A DNA stretch of 8,111 bases, from the NCBI GenBank assembly GCA_039181495.1, contig JBCDCP010000129.1, positions 1-8,111 on the forward strand. Reading direction: 5' to 3'. Shown here one piece after another: positions 1 through 6,494 of this stretch (positions are counted from its first letter, which is position 1; each line of letters opens with the position of its first letter). Below the pieces are notes generated by a model, which saw only the letters and a list, made by a program, of their open reading frames with translations, did not search any database and was not told the DNA's origin. The DNA comes from JBCDCP01 sp039181495 (GTDB lineage Bacteria; Pseudomonadota; Alphaproteobacteria; Rhizobiales; Tepidamorphaceae). The translations under genes and the position numbers were made by a program.

Positions 1-363
1 CCCAAAATGGCGCAGGAAGCGGGCCATCAGGGCGACAGAACAGGCACCATCCACATCATAGTCACCGAAAAGCGCCACCGTCTCGCGGGTTTCTATCGCT
101 TTCACCAGCCGTCCAGCGACAGCATCCATACCGGCCAAGGTCCGCGGATCGGGCAATGTATCGCGCAGTTTTGGATCGAGATAAGCCGTCGCGTGACCGG
201 GTTCGATCGCCTGCCGCGCAAGAATGCGTCCGACAATCTCAGGCACCCCAGCTTCTTCCGACAAGGCGGCAACCAATCTCAGGTCATCGCCGACAAGCGG
301 GTTGGTCCAGGCGCGCCCGGTGAACGACTGGTCGACGTCGAGAAAGCGGCGTTCCTGAGCCAA
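1..363 (-). CDS. recJ: Single-stranded-DNA-specific exonuclease RecJ, N-terminal part (runs off left edge)
   Basis: RecJ degrades single-stranded DNA 5' to 3' in recombinational and mismatch repair in the cytoplasm. Only the first 121 codons are in the window. The N-terminal part (FLDVDQSFTGRAW, then AYLDPKLRDTLPDP at about residues 60-73) matches the usual RecJ leader. GDYDVDG at residues 100-106 is DHH-family motif I, whose aspartates bind the catalytic metal. I chose the start TTG at 361-363: it lies about 5-6 bases after a GGGGAGGG ribosome-binding site and puts the family-typical start (MAQERRFLDVDQS) at the N-terminus. No ATG or GTG in this frame fits as well. It begins 18 bases after the glpX stop codon, so it is probably translated from the same transcript. 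The family is certain; the exact start is less so. Confidence 0.93.
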   Translation of the reverse strand, partial: MAQERRFLDVDQSFTGRAWTNPLVGDDLRLVAALSEEAGVPEIVGRILARQAIEPGHATAYLDPKLRDTLPDPRTLAGMDAVAGRLVKAIETRETVALFGDYDVDGACSVALMARFLRHFG

Positions 364-381
364 CGCCTGCCCTCCCCGCGG

Positions 382-1371
382 TTACTGGAACTTGGCAAAG
401 TTGCGGTGCTCGCCGCGGATCGTCCGAACGGTCTGGGTCGCTGAGCGCATAACGATCGTCTCAGTGGTGATGATCGTTTTGCCGAACCGGACACCATCGA
501 GCAGATTGCCGTCAGTCACACCTGTAGCGGCGAAAAGCACATCGCCCTTCGCCATCTCCTCCATGGAATACACCTTGTTTGGGTCCTCGATACCCATACG
601 AGCGGCACGCTCGACCTTTTCCTTGGTGTCCAGAATGAGCTTCCCCTGCATCTGACCGCCAATGCAGCGCAGAGCCGCAGCGGCAAGCACGCCTTCTGGC
701 GCTCCCCCAATACCGAGATAGATGTCTATTCCGGTGTTTTCAGTGTCGGTTGTATGAATGACCCCGGCAATGTCGCCATCACCGATAAGACGGATGCCCG
801 TTCCCAGAGCTCGCAATTCCTCAATGATCTTGGCGTGCCTTGGGCGGTCAAGCACGCAAGCGATAATCTCGTTGACCGGCACCCCCTTTGCCTCAGCAAC
901 GCGTTTGACGTTATCCGACGGGCTGTCATTGAGCTGCACGATGCCAACGGGATAGTCGGGACCGACCGCGATCTTGTCCATGTAAACGTCCGGCGCATTA
1001 AGCAGACTGCCGCACTCGGCAATCGCGATCACAGCAAGAGAGTTGGGAAGATCCTTGGCGCAGATCGTTGTGCCTTCCAGCGGATCCAGCGCGATGTCCA
1101 CCTTCGGCCCTTTGCCGGTCCCGACGGTCTCGCCGATAAACAACATCGGCGCCTCGTCACGTTCGCCTTCCCCGATTACCACCGTGCCCGCGATATCGAG
1201 CCGGTTCAGTTCGCGCCGCATGGCATCAACGGCGGCCTGGTCGGCTGACTTTTCGTCTCCCTGCCCGCGCAATCGCGCCGCGGACACGGCCGCACGCTCA
1301 GTCACTCGCACGAGTTCCAATGTCAGCACACGGTCAATTACGGCACTCGTCTGTGCTGCACTGTCAGGCAT
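382..1371 (-). CDS. glpX: Class II fructose-1,6-bisphosphatase (GlpX)
   Basis: GlpX hydrolyses fructose-1,6-bisphosphate to fructose-6-phosphate and phosphate, the committed step of gluconeogenesis, in the cytoplasm. The 329-residue length is normal for the family. Visible family motifs are SAD at 42-44, GEGERDEAPM at 67-76, LDPLEGT at 95-101 and GGAPEG at 222-227. By alignment from memory with E. coli GlpX, the metal and catalytic residues correspond to Asp44, Glu68, Asp96, Glu99, Thr101 and Glu226, all present. The ATG start has an AAAGGA ribosome-binding site about 9 bases upstream. It lies 49 bases after hom and 18 bases before recJ on the same strand, consistent with one operon. In some autotrophs this family also acts on sedoheptulose-1,7-bisphosphate, but nothing here points to a Calvin cycle cluster. 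Confidence 0.97.
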   Translation of the reverse strand: MPDSAAQTSAVIDRVLTLELVRVTERAAVSAARLRGQGDEKSADQAAVDAMRRELNRLDIAGTVVIGEGERDEAPMLFIGETVGTGKGPKVDIALDPLEGTTICAKDLPNSLAVIAIAECGSLLNAPDVYMDKIAVGPDYPVGIVQLNDSPSDNVKRVAEAKGVPVNEIIACVLDRPRHAKIIEELRALGTGIRLIGDGDIAGVIHTTDTENTGIDIYLGIGGAPEGVLAAAALRCIGGQMQGKLILDTKEKVERAARMGIEDPNKVYSMEEMAKGDVLFAATGVTDGNLLDGVRFGKTIITTETIVMRSATQTVRTIRGEHRNFAKFQ

Positions 1372-1420
1372 GGGAGTATTCCTTTCTCGCGCGGCTGAGC
1401 GCGCAGTATGGCTTTGGCCG

Positions 1421-2734
1421 TCAGGCGGGTTCGATACGGATCATCTGCGTCCGGCCCTCGATCTGACCATCGGCTTCAATGTCGGCAATCGCTGCGCGGA
1501 TGAGTTGTTCGGTCGTCTCATGCGTGATGAGCGTCACTGTCACGGCTGTATCGGTAGCGATCTCCGGCTCCAGATGCTGTCCCTTCTGAACAATGCTCTG
1601 GATGGAGATGCCGCGCTCGGCCATGCGCGTTGCAATGCCGGCCATGACGCCGGGGCGATCGAACACCCGCAGCGCGATATAGTAGCCGCCCTCATGCGCC
1701 CGCATCCGGGCTCGTACATGCGGTGCGATAGCACTGGAAGGAACGCCGAGCGGCGGGACAGAGTTGCCACGCGCAATGTCGACTATGTCACTGACTACAG
1801 CCGATGCTGTCGCGGCTCCGCCCGCACCGGCACCAGCAAGCACGATCTCGCCGAACTGGTCGCCGTCAATCGCCACCGCATTGAGAACGCCGTTGATTTG
1901 GGCCATCGCCGATGAGTGCGGCACCATGGCCGGCGTCACACGCTGTTCAATGCCGGTGTCAGTCTTCGTCGCAACCCCGAGCAGTTTGATGCGATACCCC
2001 AGTTCCGCTGCCGCTTCGATGTCGGCGCTGGTGATCGATGAAATGCCTTCAAGATATACGGCGTCCATATTGATCTCGGTGCCAAAGGCGAGCGACGCCA
2101 GAATCGCGAGTTTGTGCGCGGTATCGTGCCCCTCGATGTCGGCTGTGGGATCGGCCTCGGCATAGCCCTGGTCCTGAGCGTCCTTGAGAACCGACTCGAA
2201 GGTCAGCCCTTCCTGCTCCATGCGCGTCAGGATGTAATTGCAGGTTCCGTTGAGGATCCCGTAGACCCGCGAAATCGCATTGGCGCTGGCTGCCTCGCGC
2301 ATGGTCTTGATGGCCGGAATACCACCGGCAACCGCCGCCTCATAACCAATAGAAACGCCGTTTTCCTCGGCCAACCGCGACAACGCCATACCATGACGGG
2401 CCAACAGTGCCTTGTTGGCCGTGACAACGGGCGTACCGCGTTCGAGCGCAACCTCGACCGACTCGCGCGCAGCCCCGTCTTCGCCACCGATCAGTTCAAC
2501 GAAGAGGTCGACATCATCTCGTCCGGCGACAGCCTGGGCGCTGTCCTCCCAGGCAACGTCTGACAAATCAACACCACGATCGCGCGCTCGATTACGTGCT
2601 GTGACAGCCGTCAGCTGGATCGGCCGCCCAGCGCGCTCCGCCAGACGGTTATGCTGACCAAGCAGAATACCGGCCACAGACGCACCGACCGTCCCGAGAC
2701 CGGCAATGCCGATACGCAGCGGAGCACTCACCAC
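1421..2734 (-). CDS. hom: Homoserine dehydrogenase with C-terminal ACT domain
   Basis: This enzyme reduces aspartate-4-semialdehyde to homoserine with NAD(P)H, opening the threonine, methionine and isoleucine branch. In the 437-residue protein, the nucleotide-binding Rossmann motif GIAGLGTVG is at 9-17 and VTANKALLA at 104-112, with the family lysine at 108. ILNGTCNYIL is at 160-169. The catalytic segment ADPTADIEGHDTAHKL at 194-209 contains Asp204 and Lys208, which correspond to the catalytic Asp/Lys pair of yeast Hom6. A C-terminal ACT domain starts near residue 350 (LRVFDRPGVMAGIATRM), as in threonine-inhibited bacterial enzymes, so feedback control by threonine is likely but inferred. The start is GTG at 2732-2734, about 5 bases after a GAGG ribosome-binding site; the adjoining GTG (2729-2731) is an equally possible start. 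It is a monofunctional enzyme with no aspartokinase fused. It is preceded by a 135-base gap after alaC. Confidence 0.97.
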   Translation of the reverse strand: MVSAPLRIGIAGLGTVGASVAGILLGQHNRLAERAGRPIQLTAVTARNRARDRGVDLSDVAWEDSAQAVAGRDDVDLFVELIGGEDGAARESVEVALERGTPVVTANKALLARHGMALSRLAEENGVSIGYEAAVAGGIPAIKTMREAASANAISRVYGILNGTCNYILTRMEQEGLTFESVLKDAQDQGYAEADPTADIEGHDTAHKLAILASLAFGTEINMDAVYLEGISSITSADIEAAAELGYRIKLLGVATKTDTGIEQRVTPAMVPHSSAMAQINGVLNAVAIDGDQFGEIVLAGAGAGGAATASAVVSDIVDIARGNSVPPLGVPSSAIAPHVRARMRAHEGGYYIALRVFDRPGVMAGIATRMAERGISIQSIVQKGQHLEPEIATDTAVTVTLITHETTEQLIRAAIADIEADGQIEGRTQMIRIEPA

Positions 2735-2800
2735 GGATACCTCATAATCACTTGTCGGGACTCAGGGCTGAACACGGGCATGACGTGCGGGACGATCAAC

Positions 2801-2818
2801 GCCACGCCGAAGTGTGGC
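2801..2818 (-). other. Stem-loop with UUCG tetraloop in the alaC-hom gap
   Basis: Read on the minus strand, the sequence GCCACACTTCGGCGTGGC folds with five outer base pairs, one A-C mismatch and a C-G pair closing a UUCG tetraloop, an exceptionally stable loop type in RNA. It sits about 67 bases before the hom start codon. No run of U residues follows, so it does not look like a rho-independent terminator. It may protect or process the mRNA between the two genes. The fold is clear from the bases; its function is unknown. Confidence 0.4.
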
Positions 2819-2869
2819 CAAGCAATTTGACGGTCAACGCAAATCCCGGAGCAGAACTCCAGACCTTGC

Positions 2870-4084
2870 TCAGACCGCGCCCGCAACAGCGGCCTTTTGC
2901 CCGCTTTCACCGTCCGAGGCAAGGAAACGGCGGATGTTCCGCGCCGCCTGGCGAATGCGCTGTTCGTTTTCAACAAGCGCGATACGGACATGCCCATCGC
3001 CGTGCTCACCAAAACCAATGCCTGGTGCAACGGCCACCTCGGCATGCTCAATCAGCAGCTTGGAGAATTCGAGCGAACCCAGATTGTGGTACCGGTCAGG
3101 AAGCGGCACCCAGGCAAACATGCTCGCCGGCGGTGGAGGGACCTCCCAGCCGGCCCGCGCAAAGCTGTCGACCAGCGCATCCCGCCGCTGACGGTAGACA
3201 CTCCTCACCTCGTCGATGCAGTCATCACCGCCATTCAGAGCGGCTGCGGCAGCGACCTGGATCGGCGTATAGGCACCATAATCGAGATAGGATTTGACGC
3301 GCGCGAGCGCCGCGATCATCCGTTCATTGCCGACCGCAAACCCCATGCGCCACCCCGGCATCGAGTAGCTCTTGGACATCGAAGTGAACTCGACCGCAAC
3401 ATCCATCGCACCATTGACCTGCAGCAAAGATGGCGGCGGCTCGCAGTCGAAATAGAGTTCGGCATAAGCGAGATCGGACAGGATCAGCACATCGTGCTTG
3501 CGGCAAAATGCGACCACATCCCGATAGAAGTCGAGATCGGCGATCGTCGCGGTGGGGTTCGAGGGGTAGCAGAGAACGATTGCCAGCGGTTTTGGAATCG
3601 AGTGTTGGACGGCACGCTCAAGTGCATCGAAGAACAGGTGGTCGGTGGCGACAGGGATGTGCCGGATCGCGGCCCCGGCCATCAGAAAGCCAAATGCATG
3701 GATCGGGTAACTCGGGTTCGGGCACAGAACAACATCACCGGGCGCGGCAATGGCCTGGGCCATGTTGGCAAAGCCTTCCTTACTCCCAAGCGTCGCCACG
3801 ACCTGGGTGTCGGGATCGAGCTTTACGCCGAAGCGGCGATCATAGTAGGCAGCCTGCGCACGACGCAGACCGTTGATGCCGCGTGATGCCGAATACCGGT
3901 TGGTCCGCGGTTTGCTAACGGTTTCGATCAGCTTGTCCTCGATGTGCCGCGGCGTTGGCAGATCGGGGTTGCCCATGCCGAGATCGATGATATCCGCGCC
4001 CTCGGCACGCGCCTTGGCCTTGAGCGTGTTGACGCTCTCAAAAACGTAAGGCGGCAAGCGCTTTATCGAGTGAAAATCTTTCAT
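2870..4084 (-). CDS. alaC: AlaC-type class I/II aminotransferase (glutamate-pyruvate aminotransferase)
   Basis: This is a PLP-dependent aminotransferase of the AlaC group, which moves the amino group between glutamate and pyruvate to form alanine. Related proteins are often labelled LL-diaminopimelate aminotransferase. It closely follows E. coli AlaC from the first residues (SIKRLPPYVF; IIDLGMGNPD; SRGINGLRRA; LGSKEG). Numbering from the ATG, the PLP-binding lysine is Lys238 in SMSKSYSMPGWRMGF; Asn176 (SNPTA), Asp204 and Tyr207 (SDLAY) contact the cofactor; Arg367 (GHVRIAL) binds the substrate carboxylate. I chose ATG at 4082-4084 (404 residues, MKDFHSIKRLPPY) over an in-frame TTG nine bases upstream (4091-4093), because the TTG is only 3 bases from the AAGGAG ribosome-binding site. 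The ATG is 12 bases from it, which is longer than ideal. The gene lies 113 bases after the small lipoprotein gene. The exact substrate cannot be fixed from sequence. Confidence 0.93.
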   Translation of the reverse strand: MKDFHSIKRLPPYVFESVNTLKAKARAEGADIIDLGMGNPDLPTPRHIEDKLIETVSKPRTNRYSASRGINGLRRAQAAYYDRRFGVKLDPDTQVVATLGSKEGFANMAQAIAAPGDVVLCPNPSYPIHAFGFLMAGAAIRHIPVATDHLFFDALERAVQHSIPKPLAIVLCYPSNPTATIADLDFYRDVVAFCRKHDVLILSDLAYAELYFDCEPPPSLLQVNGAMDVAVEFTSMSKSYSMPGWRMGFAVGNERMIAALARVKSYLDYGAYTPIQVAAAAALNGGDDCIDEVRSVYRQRRDALVDSFARAGWEVPPPPASMFAWVPLPDRYHNLGSLEFSKLLIEHAEVAVAPGIGFGEHGDGHVRIALVENEQRIRQAARNIRRFLASDGESGQKAAVAGAV

Positions 4085-4091
4085 CGCTGGC

Positions 4092-4120
4092 AAGATCTCC
4101 TTCGGAGCAGTTCAGATCTT
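4092..4120 (-). promoter_or_regulatory. Hairpin that could cover the alaC ribosome-binding site
   Basis: A perfect 7-base inverted repeat, AAGATCT/AGATCTT on the minus strand (arms at 4114-4120 and 4092-4098), encloses 15 bases containing CTCC-GAA-GGAG. GGAG is the core of the AAGGAG ribosome-binding site of alaC (4097-4102). In the mRNA this can fold with CTCC paired to GGAG and AAGAT paired to AUCUU, placing the ribosome-binding site in a stem about 12 bases before the start codon. This suggests translational control or simply weak initiation. The inverted repeat is seen directly; the regulatory role is inferred. Confidence 0.4.
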
Positions 4121-4197
4121 TCCGATCGTAGTTGGGCTAGACGGCAAGTCCCTACACGCCCAGACCCTGCGTCTTCAAGCGTGCCGACCATGCGGGA

Positions 4198-4479
4198 CTA
4201 GCGCTGTTCAATGGTTTGTCGGGTTGCATCGCCATGATGCTCCCGCGCCTGCTCGAGCCTCCGAATCGCTTCCTGGGCTTCTTCGGGGGTCTTGGTGTCC
4301 GGGCTGTCGACGATGGTCGGCCGTCTGAAGTCCGGCTCCTTTCCAGTATCTTCACGTAGATCATCGGGCAGATCAGCGGTCATGGCCGGCAGTTGGGGAC
4401 GCGGGCCATCAGGGCTTGCGCAAGCGCAAAGCAGCACGAACAGCGCCATGCCACTGACAAATGCACGACATATGTTCAC
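4198..4479 (-). CDS. Small predicted lipoprotein of unknown function
   Basis: I do not recognise a family for this 93-residue protein. Starting at GTG 4477-4479, it has a short basic N-terminus (MNICRAF), a hydrophobic stretch (VSGMALFVLLCA, residues 8-19) and a lipobox LLCAC ending at Cys20. This is the signature of a signal-peptidase-II lipoprotein. The residue after Cys20 is Ala, not Asp, so outer-membrane sorting is plausible. The mature part (about 74 residues) is polar, rich in Pro and Asp up to about residue 62, and ends in a predicted charged helix (TPEEAQEAIRRLEQAREHH, residues 64-82). An AGGG sits about 11 bases upstream of the GTG. An alternative GTG at 4507-4509 would add ten residues before the signal peptide and is less likely. 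It is the first gene after the leftward promoter at 4614-4643 and precedes alaC by 113 bases. Confidence 0.6.
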   Translation of the reverse strand: MNICRAFVSGMALFVLLCACASPDGPRPQLPAMTADLPDDLREDTGKEPDFRRPTIVDSPDTKTPEEAQEAIRRLEQAREHHGDATRQTIEQR

Positions 4480-4562
4480 GCGATAACAGTCCCTGCCATG
4501 CGCACCCACCGATCAATTGGCGCGCCGATACCGCGGCCAAAACCGGGGCGTGGAACATGTTC

Positions 4563-4604
4563 TTTGCCACGGTAGTGCTTGCGCTAGGGGGCAAGTGTGG
4601 CAAA
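4563..4604. repeat. Nested inverted repeat in the divergent phaC / lipoprotein control region
   Basis: A perfect 8-base inverted repeat, TTTGCCAC (4563-4570) and GTGGCAAA (4597-4604), encloses a second one, CTTGC (4578-4582) and GCAAG (4591-4595), with an 8-base centre. On the leftward side it begins only a few bases after the predicted transcription start, so it could be a repressor operator or a 5' stem-loop in the leader. On the rightward side it lies 58-99 bases upstream of the phaC ATG. The half-sites contain TGC/GCA, loosely like sites described for the PHA regulator PhaR, but the spacing differs and I do not assign a regulator. Confidence 0.45.
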
Positions 4605-4613
4605 ACAATCGGC

Positions 4614-4643
4614 ATTATAGGTTAAGCTGCGTCAAAATGTCAG
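4614..4643 (-). promoter_or_regulatory. Sigma70-like promoter for the leftward lipoprotein-alaC run
   Basis: On the minus strand a CTGACA -35 box (plus positions 4638-4643) and a perfect TATAAT -10 box (4614-4619) are separated by 18 bases. Transcription would start near 4607 and give a leader of roughly 128 bases before the GTG of the lipoprotein gene. The -35 box lies just upstream of the phaC ribosome-binding site on the other strand, so leftward transcription starts inside the phaC 5' region and the two promoters could interfere. I could not find a clear matching -35/-10 pair for phaC itself. Confidence 0.55.
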
Positions 4644-4661
4644 CGCCGGGAGGAAAAATCG

Positions 4662-6467
4662 ATGACGGAACAGCAGGAGAGCGTGGCTGACGTCTTCGTC
4701 GTCAAGGACCCCGAGGAATTCGCTGCCAACCTCGCCAAGCTGAGCGAGGAAACCGGGCACGCCATTGCTGCCATGGTCGAGCCGATGGAGCGCGGCGAAG
4801 CGAAAACCGGGGCCGCCTCGGAAGCGACCGTGGCCTGGAAGACAATCGGCCAGATTGTCGAAAAATGGGCCTCCGACCCGGCCAAGCTGGTCGAAGCCCA
4901 AACCAGCCTTGTCGCCAACTACATGGGATTGTGGAGCTCGATGCTGCGTCGGTTCAACGGCGAGCAGGTGCCCCCAGCTGCGGAACCCGATCTCAGCGAC
5001 AAGCGGTTTCAGGACCCCGACTGGTCGAAACACCCGATGTTCGACTTCATCAAACAGGTCTACTTGATCACCAGTCGATGGGCAGACGACATCGTCGAGC
5101 GCACCGAGGGCATCGACGACCATACCAAGGACAAGGCCCGCTTTTATGTCCGCCAGCTCGCCAATGCTCTGTCACCGACAAATTTCGTCATGACCAATCC
5201 TGAGGTTCTGCGCGAAACGCTTGCCAGCAACGGGCAGAATCTCGTCGACGGCATGAAGATGATGGCCGAGGACATCCGCCGCGGTCAGGGCGAACTGCGC
5301 CTGCGGCAGTCCGACCCCGACAAGTTCGGCGTCGGCGTCAACCTTGCCACCACGCCCGGCAAGGTCGTGTTCCAGAACGACGTCATGCAGCTGATCCAAT
5401 ATGAGCCAACCACCGACGAGGTGCTCAAGCGGCCACTGCTTATCGTGCCGCCCTGGATCAACAAGTTCTACATCCTCGATCTCAACGCTGAGAAATCGTT
5501 CATCCGCTGGGCGGTCGAACAGGGCCACACCGTGTTTGCCATCTCATGGGTGAATCCAGGGGCCGAGCAGGCCCTCAAGTCATTCCCTGACTATATGCGC
5601 GACGGTCCGTTACAGGCGGCCAAGGTGATCAAGTCCGTCACTGGCGAGAAAACAGTGAACACAATCGGCTACTGCGTTGGCGGCACCCTGTTGTCCTACT
5701 CGCTCGCTTACGCCGCCAATCTCAAGAAGAACCCGTTTGCGACCGCAACACTTTTGACCACTCAGGTCGATTTCACTCATGCGGGCGACCTCAAAGTGTT
5801 CGTCGACGAAGAGCAGCTTCAGGCGCTCGAAGAGATGATGGCCCAGACCGGTTATCTCGACGGTAGCCGGATGGCCAATGCCTTCAACATGCTGAGAGCC
5901 AACGATCTGATCTGGCCCTACGTCATCAACAACTACCTCAAAGGCAAGAAGCCCTTCCCCTTCGATCTCCTCTACTGGAACTCGGACGCAACCCGCATGC
6001 CGGCTGCGAACCATTCCTATTATCTGCGAAATTGCTATCTGCAGAACAATCTGGCGGCAGGCACGCTTTCGGTATCGGGCAAACCGATCGATCTGCGTCA
6101 GATCGAAACGCCGATCTACAACCTGGCCACCAAGGAAGACCACATTGCCCCGGCGTTGTCGGTGTTCCACGGATCACAGTTCTTCGGCGGTGACGTGGAA
6201 TTCGTGCTGTCCGGCTCGGGGCATATTGCCGGTGTCATCAACCCGCCCTCACGAAACAAGTATCAGTACTGGACCGGCGGCAAGCCGAAAGGCAATTACG
6301 AGGGCTGGTTCGCCAAGGCCAAGGAAACACCCGGGTCCTGGTGGCCACACTGGCATGCCTGGATCGAGAAGCACGGTGGTGAACGCACCAAAGCCCGCAA
6401 GATCGGCAACACCAAATATCCGCCGCTCGAAGACGCGCCGGGTTCGTACGTCAAGGTCCGCGTCTAG
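4662..6467 (+). CDS. phaC: Class I poly(R)-hydroxyalkanoate synthase PhaC
   Basis: PhaC polymerises (R)-3-hydroxyacyl-CoA, mainly 3-hydroxybutyryl-CoA, into polyhydroxyalkanoate storage granules and acts on the granule surface. The 601-residue protein has the length of class I enzymes. Its N-terminal PhaC_N region spans about 110-280 (FQDPDWSKHPMFDFIKQVYL at 116-135). The alpha/beta-hydrolase core carries the lipase-like box GYCVGG at 336-341 with nucleophile Cys338. Asp493 (KEDHIAP) and His521 (SGSGHIAGVINPP) complete the triad, matching Cys319, Asp480 and His508 of the Cupriavidus necator enzyme. The C-terminal part keeps the usual WWPHWHAWI (560-568). The ATG has a strong GGGAGG ribosome-binding site 8 bases upstream. 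It is a lone phaC: phaA, phaB, phaP and phaR are not in the window. It is divergent from the lipoprotein-alaC run and convergent with argC, and I see no hairpin terminator in the 27-base gap. Confidence 0.97.
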   Translation: MTEQQESVADVFVVKDPEEFAANLAKLSEETGHAIAAMVEPMERGEAKTGAASEATVAWKTIGQIVEKWASDPAKLVEAQTSLVANYMGLWSSMLRRFNGEQVPPAAEPDLSDKRFQDPDWSKHPMFDFIKQVYLITSRWADDIVERTEGIDDHTKDKARFYVRQLANALSPTNFVMTNPEVLRETLASNGQNLVDGMKMMAEDIRRGQGELRLRQSDPDKFGVGVNLATTPGKVVFQNDVMQLIQYEPTTDEVLKRPLLIVPPWINKFYILDLNAEKSFIRWAVEQGHTVFAISWVNPGAEQALKSFPDYMRDGPLQAAKVIKSVTGEKTVNTIGYCVGGTLLSYSLAYAANLKKNPFATATLLTTQVDFTHAGDLKVFVDEEQLQALEEMMAQTGYLDGSRMANAFNMLRANDLIWPYVINNYLKGKKPFPFDLLYWNSDATRMPAANHSYYLRNCYLQNNLAAGTLSVSGKPIDLRQIETPIYNLATKEDHIAPALSVFHGSQFFGGDVEFVLSGSGHIAGVINPPSRNKYQYWTGGKPKGNYEGWFAKAKETPGSWWPHWHAWIEKHGGERTKARKIGNTKYPPLEDAPGSYVKVRV

Positions 6468-6494
6468 TTCTGCCTCGCACAGACGAGCCAACGC

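Noticed and set aside
754..1248. Long plus-strand open frame opposite glpX, and similar ones opposite hom, alaC and phaC
   Set aside because: These mirror the codon bias of clear genes on the other strand, show no recognisable family and have no ribosome-binding sites.
1389..1404. Five-base-pair GC hairpin (GCGCG/CGCGC) between hom and glpX
   Set aside because: The stem is very short, there is no U tract, and alternating GC runs arise easily by chance in GC-rich sequence. It is not a credible terminator.
2827..2837. TTGACGGTCAA palindrome upstream of hom, a possible -35 box
   Set aside because: No acceptable -10 box lies 16-18 bases downstream on the minus strand, so I do not call a hom promoter.
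2870..4084. Calling the aminotransferase an LL-diaminopimelate aminotransferase (DapL)
   Set aside because: The protein follows E. coli AlaC nearly motif for motif from its N-terminus. The DapL label on relatives is a frequent automatic annotation, and its proximity to hom is not evidence for lysine synthesis.
4130..4175. TTGAAG ... TAGGGA as a separate alaC promoter on the minus strand
   Set aside because: The -10 match is poor (two of six bases) and the stronger promoter at 4614-4643 can serve the run, so it was not called.
6468..6494. Possible bidirectional terminator between convergent phaC and argC
   Set aside because: Only a four-base CTCG/CGAG repeat is present in the 27-base gap, without a T tract on either strand.
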